Positions 1 to 7,827 of a DNA stretch of 64,000 nt are shown one piece after another. The notes beneath the pieces are model-generated. The model ran no database searches, was not told where the DNA came from, and saw only the letters and a program-made list of their open reading frames with translations. This DNA comes from Stenotrophomonas sp. WZN-1. Lineage in GTDB: Bacteria > Pseudomonadota > Gammaproteobacteria > Xanthomonadales > Xanthomonadaceae. A program made the translations under genes and the position numbers. Positions within the stretch are counted from its first letter, which is position 1. Each line of letters starts with the position of its first letter. The stretch spans positions 3,366,001 to 3,430,000 of the forward strand of contig NZ_CP021768.1 of NCBI RefSeq assembly GCF_002192255.1, given 5' to 3'.

Positions 1-1
1 C

Positions 2-646
2 AATACCCATGCGCTGTTGCAGCAACTGCAGCTGGGGAATGTACCGGTGCACCTGGTCGGGCACTCGATGGGCGGCATGCTGGCGGTGCGCTACGCGCTG
101 ATGTTCCCGCAGGACCTGCGCAGCCTGTCGCTGGTCAATCCGATCGGCCTGGAAGACTGGAAGGCGCTGGGCGTCCCCTGGCGCAGCGTGGACGCGTGGT
201 ACGCCGGCGAAATGAACATCAGCTATGACAGCATCCGCCGCTACCAGCTGGAGGTGTACTACGACGGCAAATGGAAGCCGGCGTATGAGCCGTGGGCGCG
301 GATGCAGTCGGGCATGTACGAAGGCCCAGGCAGGCAGGCCGTTGCATGGAGCCAGGCGCTGGCCTCGGACATGGTGTTCAACCAACCGGTGGTGTACGAA
401 CTGAAGAACCTGCAGGTGCCGACCACGCTGTTCATCGGCCAGAAAGACCGCACCGCGATCGGCCGCGACCAGGCACCGCCTGCGGTGAAGGCGGCGCTGG
501 GCAACTATCCGGTACTCGGCAAGGCGGCGGCCGCAGCGATTCCCGGCGCGACGCTGGTCGAGTTCGCCGAACTGGGCCATTCGCCGCAGGTGCAGGACCC
601 GAAGCAGTTCAACGCCGCATTGTTGAAGGCCTTGAAGTCCCGCTGA
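2..646 (+). CDS. alpha/beta hydrolase, 5' end outside window
   Basis: This is the C-terminal part of an alpha/beta-hydrolase-fold enzyme; the reading frame is open back to base 2, so the N-terminus lies upstream. The nucleophile elbow G-H-S-M-G-G sits near visible residues 20-25. The acidic member of the triad is probably the Asp in FIGQKDRT and the base the His in ELGHSPQ near the end, so a full Ser-Asp-His triad is present. Substrate cannot be told from sequence; family members are esterases, lipases, C-C hydrolases or haloperoxidase-like enzymes. An apparent internal TTG start at base 17 is not the real start. The gene converges on hom and is separated from it by a perfect GTAG-type palindrome. 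Confidence 0.85.
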   Translation, partial: NTHALLQQLQLGNVPVHLVGHSMGGMLAVRYALMFPQDLRSLSLVNPIGLEDWKALGVPWRSVDAWYAGEMNISYDSIRRYQLEVYYDGKWKPAYEPWARMQSGMYEGPGRQAVAWSQALASDMVFNQPVVYELKNLQVPTTLFIGQKDRTAIGRDQAPPAVKAALGNYPVLGKAAAAAIPGATLVEFAELGHSPQVQDPKQFNAALLKALKSR

Positions 647-660
647 CCGACGGCTCCCTT

Positions 661-688
661 GTAGAGCCGAGCCCATGCTCGGCTCTAC
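661..688. repeat. SMAG-type palindrome between convergent genes
   Basis: A perfect 12-base inverted repeat with a 4-base loop begins with GTAG and ends with CTAC. This fits the Stenotrophomonas maltophilia GTAG (SMAG) REP family. It lies between the stop codons of the hydrolase and hom and could act as a two-way transcript 3'-end hairpin. Confidence 0.8.
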
Positions 689-701
689 ACAAGCGATGCG
701 A

Positions 702-1769
702 TCAACCCTTGATCCGCAGCACGTCATCCAGCAACGCGGCCGCAGTGACTTCCGCGCCGGCGCCCGGTCCCTGGATCAACAACGGCTGGCGGCGGTAGCG
801 ATCGCTGTGGATGGCCACGCGGTTGTCGGTGCCCGCGCCCTGCGCCAGGGGATGATCGGCCGGCAGCTCGCGCAGGCCTACCTGCGCACCTTCATCGTCA
901 ACACGGCCAACGAAACGCAGCACGCGACCGTTGTCACGTGCCTGCTGCCAACGCGCCTGCAGCGGCGCATCCAGCTGCTCCAAGGCAGCCACGGCATCTT
1001 CCAGCGGCAACGCCGCCAGCGCATCAGGCACCAGCGAATCCACCTGCACCTGCGACGCATCCAGTGCCAGCCCGCTGCTGCGCGCCAGGATCAACAGCTT
1101 GCGGCGCACATCCTCGCCGGACAGATCCAGGCGCGGATCGGGTTCGGTGTAACCGGCCGCCAGCGCCTCGCGCACCGCCGCCGAGAACGGCGACTGGCCG
1201 TCATAGCGATGGAACAGCCACGCCAGCGAACCGGACAGCACGCCCTCGATGGCATGGATGTGATCGCCACCGGCCACCAGCGCGCGCAGGCTGCTCAACA
1301 GCGGCAGGCCGGCGCCCACCGTGGCGCTGTCGCCATAACGTGCGCCACTGTCGGCACAGCTTTCGGCAATGGCCTGCGCGCGGGCGAGCTGCGCGCCTCG
1401 GCCCAGCTTGTTGGCGGTCACCACGTGCACGCCGCGCGCCAGCCATTGCACGTGGCGGGCGGCCACGTCTTCACTGGCCGTGGCATCAACCACCACGTCG
1501 CCACGCTCCAGCCCCTCGGCACTCGCCCACGGTGGCGAACTGTGGCCATCGCGTGGTGCCCGGCGTGCCAGTTCCAAGGGCAGCGCCAGGTCGCGATCGA
1601 TCTCCAGCGCCGTGCGCGAGTTGGCCAGCCACTGCACGCTGGGCAGCTCCAACCCGCGTGCCTGCAGCGCCTGGTAGCGCTGTACGAAGGCCGTACCCAC
1701 CGTACCTGTACCGAGCAGTGCCAGGCGCCCCGCGCCCAGCACGGGAATGTCAGCGGCGAGCGCGCTCAT
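702..1769 (-). CDS. hom: homoserine dehydrogenase (monofunctional)
   Basis: Reduces aspartate semialdehyde to homoserine with NAD(P)H in the cytoplasm, the branch-point step to methionine and threonine. The N-terminal Rossmann motif GTGTVG is at residues 20-25. The conserved TANK segment and the catalytic-domain signatures EGVLSGSLAW and GYTEPDPRLDLSGEDVRRK are all present. At 355 residues it lacks both a fused aspartate kinase and a C-terminal ACT domain, so it resembles the short monofunctional type. Its ATG overlaps the metB stop by four bases (ATGA), making it the last gene of a translationally coupled metX-metB-hom operon that lies behind a SAM riboswitch. Confidence 0.93.
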   Translation of the reverse strand: MSALAADIPVLGAGRLALLGTGTVGTAFVQRYQALQARGLELPSVQWLANSRTALEIDRDLALPLELARRAPRDGHSSPPWASAEGLERGDVVVDATASEDVAARHVQWLARGVHVVTANKLGRGAQLARAQAIAESCADSGARYGDSATVGAGLPLLSSLRALVAGGDHIHAIEGVLSGSLAWLFHRYDGQSPFSAAVREALAAGYTEPDPRLDLSGEDVRRKLLILARSSGLALDASQVQVDSLVPDALAALPLEDAVAALEQLDAPLQARWQQARDNGRVLRFVGRVDDEGAQVGLRELPADHPLAQGAGTDNRVAIHSDRYRRQPLLIQGPGAGAEVTAAALLDDVLRIKG

Positions 1770-3001
1770 GCATCCACCACCTGTTTGCGACGCGCCGCTG
1801 CATCGATCACGACTTCGGCACGCTGCAGCGCAGCGCTCAGATCGGCCAGCAGGTCACGCTCGGCCTCGATGCCGACCGACAGGCGCAGCAGGCCTTCGCT
1901 GATGCCGGCCGCCGCGCGTGCTTCGGCGGTCATCGCTGCATGGGTCATGGTGGCCGGATGCGCGATCAGGCTTTCGACGCCGCCCAGCGATTCGGCCAGG
2001 GTGAAACAGCGCAGGCCATCGACAAACGCACGCACCGCCGCATGCGGATCATCACCGGCGCAGTGCGCCAGTTCGAACGACAGCATCGCGCCGAAGCCAT
2101 GCTGCTGGCGCGCGGCGATGGCGTGGCCCGGGTGATCGGCCAGGCCCGGGTAGTACACCGCGCCGACCGCCGGATGCTGGTCCAGCAGGGCAACGATCGA
2201 CGCAGTGTTTTCCTGGTGCACGCGCAGGCGCGCATCCAGCGTGCGCAGGCCGCGCAGGGTCAGGAAGGCATCGAACGGCGAACCGGTCAGGCCCAGCGCA
2301 TTGCCCCACCACACCAGCTGCTCGTGCAGCGCCGGATCGCGCGCGACCACCGCGCCGCCCACCACATCGCTGTGGCCATTGATGTACTTGGTGGTGGAAT
2401 GCAGCACCAGGTCCGCGCCAAACGACAGCGGCTGCTGCAGCGCCGGCGACAGGAAGGTGTTGTCGACCACCACGAGTGCACCGGCCTTGTGCGCGGCATC
2501 GATCACGAAGCGCAGGTCGGTGACGCGCAGCAGCGGATTGGACGGGGTTTCCACCAGCACCAGCTTCGGTTGCGTGGCCAGCGCCTGCGCCAGTGCGCGC
2601 GGATCGGTCAGGTCGGCGGTGACCAGTTCGAAGTGGCCCTTCTTCGCCAGCGCGTTGAACAGGCGCCAGCTGCCGCCGTAGGCATCGTGCGGCACCACCA
2701 GGGTATCGCCCGGCTGCAGCAACGCGTTCAGCACCAGGTTGATCGCACCCATCCCGGTCGCGGTGATGACGCCACCGGCGCCGCCTTCCAGTTCGGCCAG
2801 CGCTTCGCCCAGCAGGTCGCGGGTGGGGTTGCCGCTGCGCGTGTAGTCGTACTGGCGCTTGTTGCCGAAGCCTTCAAAACTGAAGTTCGACGACAGCACG
2901 ATCGGCGGCGTGACCGCGCCATGTGCGGTGTCCCGATCGATGCCGGCACGGACGGCGGCAGTGGTGCGACTACAGGACGGCTCGTTGGCGTGCAGGCTCA
3001 T
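1766..3001 (-). CDS. metB: cystathionine gamma-synthase / O-succinylhomoserine-type PLP enzyme
   Basis: A Cys/Met-metabolism PLP-dependent enzyme of 411 residues. It joins an activated homoserine ester to cysteine (giving cystathionine) or to sulfide. The PLP lysine is Lys205 in STTKYINGHSD, the pyridine-contacting Asp is Asp180 in VVDNTF, and the YDYTRSGNPT substrate-loop motif is at residues 51-60. Sequence alone does not separate gamma-synthase from sulfhydrylase or gamma-lyase activity. The operon position behind a SAM-I riboswitch and beside hom favours methionine synthesis. The start overlaps the metX-like stop (ATGA). Confidence 0.88.
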   Translation of the reverse strand: MSLHANEPSCSRTTAAVRAGIDRDTAHGAVTPPIVLSSNFSFEGFGNKRQYDYTRSGNPTRDLLGEALAELEGGAGGVITATGMGAINLVLNALLQPGDTLVVPHDAYGGSWRLFNALAKKGHFELVTADLTDPRALAQALATQPKLVLVETPSNPLLRVTDLRFVIDAAHKAGALVVVDNTFLSPALQQPLSFGADLVLHSTTKYINGHSDVVGGAVVARDPALHEQLVWWGNALGLTGSPFDAFLTLRGLRTLDARLRVHQENTASIVALLDQHPAVGAVYYPGLADHPGHAIAARQQHGFGAMLSFELAHCAGDDPHAAVRAFVDGLRCFTLAESLGGVESLIAHPATMTHAAMTAEARAAAGISEGLLRLSVGIEAERDLLADLSAALQRAEVVIDAAARRKQVVDA

Positions 3002-4029
3002 GCGGACTCTCCAGAAGTGCGGAAGGCGGTGGCGAGGATCGCGTCGATGCGATCGGTTTCTTTGAGGAAGGCGTCGTGGCCATAGGGCGAGCGCAGCACG
3101 CGCAGGCTGCCGCGCGGGCCCAGCCCTTCGACCAGGCCGACCAGGTCGGCCAGCGGCACCAGGCGGTCGCCCTCCACCGCCACCACCACGGTCGGCGGCA
3201 GGATCGCGGTGGGATCGACGCGGTGCAGGTCGATCGATTCGGACAGGCGCAGGTAGGCGGTCACCGGCGTGCGCGCGACGTACTGCGCACCGGCCGCGTC
3301 GAGATAGTCTTCGGCAGCCACGCGCACGCGGCCATTGATGACCTCCGGCGCAGCATCGAAGCGCTCGCCGAACTCTTCCGGCGTGCGGTAGCTGAGCATG
3401 GCGAACTGCCGGGCCAACGCCAGCCCGTGGTCTTCACCGCACTGCAGCTGGCCCAGCGCAACCGCACGGCGTTGCAGTGCGCGCCAGGCGGCGGCATACG
3501 GATGCGGGCGATGTGCACCGCTGGCCAGCACCAGCTGGCGCACGCGGGCACGGTGGCGGATCGCAAACTGCTGGCCGACCAGCGCGCCATAGGAGTAGCC
3601 CACGAATGCCTTCAGCGCGCGGATGCCGAGGTGGTCCAGCAGCAGCGCCAATGCATCGGCCTGGTCGGCGGTATCGATCGGCACATCCAGTGCACCGTCG
3701 GCACCGATGAAATCGAAGGCCAGCACCCGCAACTGCTGCGGATCCAGCGCGCGCCCGCTGCCCACCAGGTCTTCGGCCCAGCCCTTCTCGCTGAACTGTG
3801 CGTTGGACGCCACATGGCGGTGGGCGGAAATGCCACCGGCCAGCACCACCACCGGTGCACTGGCCGGGCCGACCCACTCATAGCGCAGGCGCACCGGGCT
3901 GAGGCCGGCGTGGCGCATCGACAGCACCGCGGCGAACTCACCGCGCTCGGCATGCACGCAGTCTTCGACCGACACGCTGACGGGGACAAAGGGTTCGGGG
4001 CGATGCGCGGTACTGGCGGCGAAACTCAT
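2998..4029 (-). CDS. MetX-family O-acyltransferase (homoserine or serine acyl transfer)
   Basis: An alpha/beta-hydrolase-fold acyltransferase of the MetX family (343 residues) that should activate an amino-acid hydroxyl with an acyl-CoA. The probable triad is Ser146 in GYSYGA, Asp288 in VEGDRLVP and His318 in SPYGHDAF. The nucleophile elbow differs from the GGSMGG-like elbow of classical homoserine acetyltransferases. As I recall, xanthomonad MetX homologues have been assigned as succinyltransferases, including serine O-succinyltransferases, so the substrate is left open. I chose the ATG at 4029; a longer frame starting at 4113 would begin inside the riboswitch. First gene of the coupled operon with metB and hom. 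Confidence 0.82.
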   Translation of the reverse strand: MSFAASTAHRPEPFVPVSVSVEDCVHAERGEFAAVLSMRHAGLSPVRLRYEWVGPASAPVVVLAGGISAHRHVASNAQFSEKGWAEDLVGSGRALDPQQLRVLAFDFIGADGALDVPIDTADQADALALLLDHLGIRALKAFVGYSYGALVGQQFAIRHRARVRQLVLASGAHRPHPYAAAWRALQRRAVALGQLQCGEDHGLALARQFAMLSYRTPEEFGERFDAAPEVINGRVRVAAEDYLDAAGAQYVARTPVTAYLRLSESIDLHRVDPTAILPPTVVVAVEGDRLVPLADLVGLVEGLGPRGSLRVLRSPYGHDAFLKETDRIDAILATAFRTSGESA

Positions 4030-4108
4030 GGCGGGATCCGGTTGGGGAATCGGCCATCGAGCCTTCGCGGGGCCCGCGTTCGAGATGCACGTGTGGTGCA
4101 TGGTTCGA

Positions 4109-4225
4109 ACCATCTTTCGGTGGACGCCACGGTCCCCGCAGGATTTGGCACCTACGCAGACGCTTGCGCGCCTGCGGGCTGCCCCGGCTTCAAAGGGCCT
4201 GTCCCTCTGCCGGTCTCGATGGTGG
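4109..4225 (-). promoter_or_regulatory. SAM-I (S-box) riboswitch
   Basis: Read on the minus strand, the leader shows S-box landmarks in order: the P1 5' strand ACCATC with GAGA, then GGCAGAGGGAC, GGCCC-TTTGAAGCC, GGGGCAGCC, a variable hairpin, AGGTGCCAAATCC, and CGAAAGATGGT closing P1. The aptamer lies between the promoter and the metX-like start. No U-tract terminator follows it. The roughly 80 bases downstream hold short hairpins (4085-4101 and 4066-4078), so control may be translational or use a non-canonical platform. Confidence 0.88.
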
Positions 4226-4229
4226 GGCC

Positions 4230-4258
4230 ACGATGCCAGCCCTTTTCCGCACTGTCAA
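4230..4258 (-). promoter_or_regulatory. promoter of the met operon
   Basis: On the minus strand, a perfect -35 TTGACA (4253-4258) is followed after 17 bases by CATCGT (4230-4235), a weak -10. Initiation would fall just before the P1 strand of the SAM-I aptamer, which fits the transcript start expected for a riboswitch. Confidence 0.6.
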
Positions 4259-4373
4259 TCCCTTCATGCGGATAAAGCGATGAATATTTTTGGAGCCGCT
4301 ATGCGAAGGCCGTCCCGGTCGTCCCGTTCAGGATCAGCTACAGTCCCGGCGGTCCTTTTCGCTGGAAACGCTG

Positions 4374-5258
4374 ATGCCGCGCCTGCCCCTGTCCTGCCTG
4401 CTGTTGACTCTGCTGGCGAGCGCGACCGCACACGCCGGCGACTGGCGCCAGGGCTGGGGACTGGTTTCCTCGCCTGCCCCGGCAACCCGTGCAGGCAGCG
4501 CCGAGGGGCCCCCCCCCATGGCCCGGCTGCGCCTGCAAGCGGTCGGCGGGCAATGGCAGGCCCGGATCGATAACGGGCTGGCAGGGCCGCTGCAGATCCA
4601 GCTGCGCGCCGCCCCCGGACACCCGGTCGAAGGCCTGCCGGTCGAGTCGCTGATCCAAGGCGACAGCAGCCTGGTGGTCGGCCACCTGCCCGCCCCGAAC
4701 GATGGCCGCATGCTCGATCTGCGCCTGCAGTCGGTGCCGGGCAACCCGGCCGCACAGGCCGAAGATGTCGCCTACCGCCTGCCGTTCGACGCGGCCCGCC
4801 TGCGCGTGGACCAGGCGCCGCAGGGACGCTTCAGCCATGACGACGAGGAGAACCGCGACGCGGTCGACTTCGCGCTGCCGGAGGGCACCCTGGTGCTGGC
4901 CGCGCGCGAGGGCACGGTGATGCAGATCCAGGATGGCTTCCGTGGCAACGGCCAGGACCGCGAGCGCGATGGTGCCCGCGCCAACTTCATCCGCGTGCTG
5001 CACAGCGACGGCAGCATGGCCCTGTACGGCCACCTGCAGGCCGGCGGCATGCGCGTGCGCCGCGGCCAGGCGATAGGGGCCGGACAGCCGATTGGCCTGT
5101 CCGGCAACAGCGGCTACAGCAGTGCCCCGCACCTGCACTTCGTGGTGCAGGTCAACCGCGGCATGGGCCTGCGTTCGGTGCCGGTGCGCATCTTCGCCGA
5201 GCAGGGGCAGCTGCAGTTCGCCCGCCAGGGCGACCCCAACGGCGGTACCGGGCGCTGA
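4374..5258 (+). CDS. M23-family (LytM) peptidase-like exported protein
   Basis: A 294-residue exported protein with a signal peptide ending near AHA (residue 21). The C-terminal half (from about residue 155) is a LytM/peptidase M23 fold, a family that cuts or binds peptidoglycan cross-bridges. Asp165 and the H-x-H pair His253/His255 in APHLHF are present, as is His220 in YGHL. The position four residues before Asp165, normally a zinc-binding His, is Arg161 in ENRDAVDF, so activity is uncertain. The ATG at 4374 was chosen because it begins directly with the signal peptide. It is divergent from the met operon and lies just upstream of prfC. Confidence 0.85.
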   Translation: MPRLPLSCLLLTLLASATAHAGDWRQGWGLVSSPAPATRAGSAEGPPPMARLRLQAVGGQWQARIDNGLAGPLQIQLRAAPGHPVEGLPVESLIQGDSSLVVGHLPAPNDGRMLDLRLQSVPGNPAAQAEDVAYRLPFDAARLRVDQAPQGRFSHDDEENRDAVDFALPEGTLVLAAREGTVMQIQDGFRGNGQDRERDGARANFIRVLHSDGSMALYGHLQAGGMRVRRGQAIGAGQPIGLSGNSGYSSAPHLHFVVQVNRGMGLRSVPVRIFAEQGQLQFARQGDPNGGTGR

Positions 5259-5272
5259 CCGGCCCCGGCCGG

Positions 5273-5306
5273 TATAATCGGGCGCTTATCTCTTTGAAAA
5301 GCGCCC
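5273..5306 (+). promoter_or_regulatory. prfC promoter -10 and leader hairpin
   Basis: A perfect TATAAT (5273-5278) lies 47 bases upstream of the prfC ATG, with no good -35 match. It is followed at once by an inverted repeat with eight-base perfect arms, GGGCGCTT (5280-5287) and AAGCGCCC (5299-5306). The transcript would begin inside this hairpin, which could protect the 5' end. Confidence 0.45.
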
Positions 5307-5324
5307 CGGGCGGGCGCCACTGCC

Positions 5325-6929
5325 ATGTCCGAAGTCGCCAACGAAGCGTCGCGTCGCCGCACCTTCGCCATCATTTCCCACCCTGACGCCGGCAAGACCA
5401 CGCTGACCGAAAAGCTGCTGCTGTTCGGAGGCGCGATCCAGATGGCCGGTTCGGTCAAGGGCCGCAAGGCCGCCCGCCACGCCACGTCCGACTGGATGGC
5501 GCTGGAAAAGGAACGCGGCATCTCCGTCACCTCCTCGGTGATGCAGTTCCCGTACGAAGGCAAGATCGTCAACCTGCTCGACACCCCTGGCCACGCCGAC
5601 TTCGGCGAGGACACCTACCGCGTGCTGACTGCGGTGGACTCGGCGCTGATGGTGATCGACGTGGCCAAGGGCGTGGAAGAGCGCACCATCAAGCTGATGG
5701 AAGTCTGCCGCCTGCGCGACACCCCGATCATGACCTTCATCAACAAGCTCGACCGCGAGGGCAAGGACCCGATCGAGCTGCTGGATGAAGTGGAAACCGT
5801 GCTCGGCGTCCAGTGCGCGCCGGTGACCTGGCCGATCGGCATGGGCCAGCGCCTGAAGGGCGTGGTCCACCTGCTGACCGGCGAAGTGCACCTGTACGAA
5901 CCGGGCCGCAACTTCACCCGCCAGGACTCGACCATCTTCCCGTCCATCGATGCCCCCGGCCTGGCCGAGAAGATCGGTGCACAGATGCTGGCCGACCTGC
6001 GCGACGAGCTGGAACTGGTGCAGGGCGCCAGCCATCCGTTCGACCTGGATGCCTACCGCGCCGGCAAGCAGACCCCGGTGTTCTTCGGTTCCGGCGTGAA
6101 CAACTTCGGCGTGCAGCCGCTGCTGGACTTCTTCGTCGAGCATGCTCCGTCGCCGCAGGCACGCTCCACCACCGGCCGCGAGATCGCCCCGGAGGAAAAC
6201 AAGCTGACCGGCTTCGTGTTCAAGATCCAGGCCAACATGGACCCGCAGCACCGCGACCGCGTGGCCTTCATGCGGGTCTGCTCGGGCCGCTTCAGCGCCG
6301 GCATGAAGACCTTCCACGTGCGCACCGGCAAGGACATGAAGCTGGCCAACGCGCTGACCTTCATGGCCAGCGACCGCGAAATCGCCGCCGAGGCGTGGCC
6401 GGGCGATGTGATCGGTATCCACAACCACGGCACCATCTCCATCGGCGACACCTTCACCGAAGGCGAAGCGGTGACCTTCACCGGCATCCCCAACTTTGCC
6501 CCGGAACTGTTCCGCCGCGCCCGCCTGCGCGATCCGCTCAAGCTCAAGCAGTTGCAGAAGGGCCTGGCCCAGTTGTCCGAGGAAGGCGCGACCCAGTTCT
6601 TCCGCCCACTCACCAGCAACGACCTGATCCTGGGTGCGGTCGGCGTGCTGCAGTTCGACGTGGCCGCCTACCGCCTGAAGGACGAATACGGCGTGGAAGC
6701 CACCTTCGAGCCGGTCAGCGTGACCACTGCGCGTTGGGTCCACTGCAGCAACGAGAAGAAGCTGGAAGAGTTCCGCGAGAAGAACGCGCTCAACCTGGCG
6801 CTGGATGCGGCCGGCCACCTGGTCTACCTGGCACCGACCCGGGTCAACCTGCAACTGGCCCAGGAACGCTCGCCGGACGTGCGCTTCTCGGCCACCCGCG
6901 AAGCGGCACATACCGTTTCGGTGGGCTGA
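5325..6929 (+). CDS. prfC: peptide chain release factor 3
   Basis: A 534-residue translational GTPase that recycles RF1/RF2 from the ribosome after peptide release. The G1 P-loop HPDAGKTT lies at about residues 19-26, with the G3 motif DTPGHADF and G4 NKLDRE following. The second and third domains match the RF3 layout, and the length is close to the family norm (about 530). It stands alone between an exported M23-like protein and a haemolysin III-type gene, with its own -10 element upstream. Confidence 0.97.
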   Translation: MSEVANEASRRRTFAIISHPDAGKTTLTEKLLLFGGAIQMAGSVKGRKAARHATSDWMALEKERGISVTSSVMQFPYEGKIVNLLDTPGHADFGEDTYRVLTAVDSALMVIDVAKGVEERTIKLMEVCRLRDTPIMTFINKLDREGKDPIELLDEVETVLGVQCAPVTWPIGMGQRLKGVVHLLTGEVHLYEPGRNFTRQDSTIFPSIDAPGLAEKIGAQMLADLRDELELVQGASHPFDLDAYRAGKQTPVFFGSGVNNFGVQPLLDFFVEHAPSPQARSTTGREIAPEENKLTGFVFKIQANMDPQHRDRVAFMRVCSGRFSAGMKTFHVRTGKDMKLANALTFMASDREIAAEAWPGDVIGIHNHGTISIGDTFTEGEAVTFTGIPNFAPELFRRARLRDPLKLKQLQKGLAQLSEEGATQFFRPLTSNDLILGAVGVLQFDVAAYRLKDEYGVEATFEPVSVTTARWVHCSNEKKLEEFREKNALNLALDAAGHLVYLAPTRVNLQLAQERSPDVRFSATREAAHTVSVG

Positions 6930-6936
6930 TGCCACG

Positions 6937-6974
6937 GGGTCGGATCCCTTTCCGGCAGGAAAGGGCTCTGACCC
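6937..6974. repeat. REP-like imperfect palindrome
   Basis: A 17-base imperfect inverted repeat (three mismatches, loop GGCA) starts 8 bases after the prfC stop. The left arm begins GGGTCGGATCCC and the right arm ends CTCTGACCC. It is clearly different from the GTAG type and looks like a second dispersed REP-like sequence. It could end the prfC transcript. Confidence 0.6.
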
Positions 6975-7106
6975 TGGCCGTCGCGGGCGGTTCATCCACG
7001 CAACACAGGGATTCACCGACCATACGGTGACGGGCGTGCACATGTCGCCCATCGCGGCGATGATAGGGGGGTGCGGGTCCCCCTCCCCGCGAACGATGCC
7101 TACGTC

Positions 7107-7745
7107 ATGTCCACGACTTCCGTTGCTTCGATCCGCGAAGAAATCGCCAGCGCCCTGACCCACGGCCTCGGTGCCGTGTTCGCCCTGGGTGCCGGCGCTG
7201 TGCTGATCACCCTGGCCGCCATCTACAGCGATGGCTGGCAGCTGGCCGGTGCCATCGTGTTCGGCATCGCGCTGCTGCTGCTGTACACCGCCTCCACCCT
7301 CTACCACGCCATCCAGCACCCGGTCGCCAAGGGGCGGCTCAAGGTGTTCGACCACTGCGCGATCTACGTGCTGATCGCCGGCACCTACACCCCATTCACC
7401 CTGATCGGCCTGCGCGGCCCGTGGGGCTGGGGCCTGTTCGCCGCGATCTGGACCCTGGCCCTGGCCGGCGTGGTGTTCAAGCTGTTCTACACCGGCCGTT
7501 TCAAGCGCCTGTCCACCGCCATCTACGTCGCCATGGGCTGGCTGGTGATCGTCGCGGTCAAGCCGATGCTGGCCTCGATCGACGGCTGGACGCTGGGCTG
7601 GCTGCTGGCCGGCGGCCTGTCGTACACGCTGGGCACCTATTTCTACCACCGTGAATCGATCCCCTACTCGCATGCCATCTGGCACCTGTTCGTGATCGGT
7701 GGCAGCGTCTGTCACTTCGTCGCGGTCACCATGCAGGTGCTGTAG
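7107..7745 (+). CDS. haemolysin III / TrhA-type seven-helix membrane protein
   Basis: A 212-residue inner-membrane protein of the haemolysin III (PAQR-like) family with about seven hydrophobic helices. Family hallmarks are the early ALTHGLG, the STLYHAIQHP segment, FDHCAIYVLIAGTYTPF, and the C-terminal FYHRESIPYSHAIWHLFV, whose His residues are the likely metal ligands. Bacterial members have been linked to membrane-lipid homeostasis rather than true haemolysis. The ATG at 7107 gives the usual N-terminus; a GTG at 7071 in the same frame would add 12 Pro/Asn-rich residues and is less likely. The preceding 80 bases are rich in nested short palindromes. Confidence 0.85.
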   Translation: MSTTSVASIREEIASALTHGLGAVFALGAGAVLITLAAIYSDGWQLAGAIVFGIALLLLYTASTLYHAIQHPVAKGRLKVFDHCAIYVLIAGTYTPFTLIGLRGPWGWGLFAAIWTLALAGVVFKLFYTGRFKRLSTAIYVAMGWLVIVAVKPMLASIDGWTLGWLLAGGLSYTLGTYFYHRESIPYSHAIWHLFVIGGSVCHFVAVTMQVL

Positions 7746-7756
7746 CACCGGCCCGC

Positions 7757-7778
7757 GCGTGGCGTGTGCACGCCACGC
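7757..7778. repeat. palindrome after a GTAG, SMAG-like
   Basis: An eight-base perfect inverted repeat (GCGTGGCG/CGCCACGC) begins 12 bases after the haemolysin III stop, whose TAG is part of a GTAG. It resembles a SMAG element and may shape the 3' end of that transcript. Confidence 0.5.
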
Positions 7779-7827
7779 ACATGGACGCTTCGCGCCCCGT
7801 CCACGATGAGGGGGCAACCATGGCAGC

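Noticed and set aside
938..3085. A 715-codon plus-strand frame antisense to hom and metB
   Set aside because: Shadow of two recognised enzymes; Arg/Ala/Pro/His-rich with no motifs.
4030..4113. Longer N-terminus for the MetX-like protein starting at 4113
   Set aside because: That start lies inside the P1 strand of the SAM-I aptamer; the family N-terminus begins at 4029.
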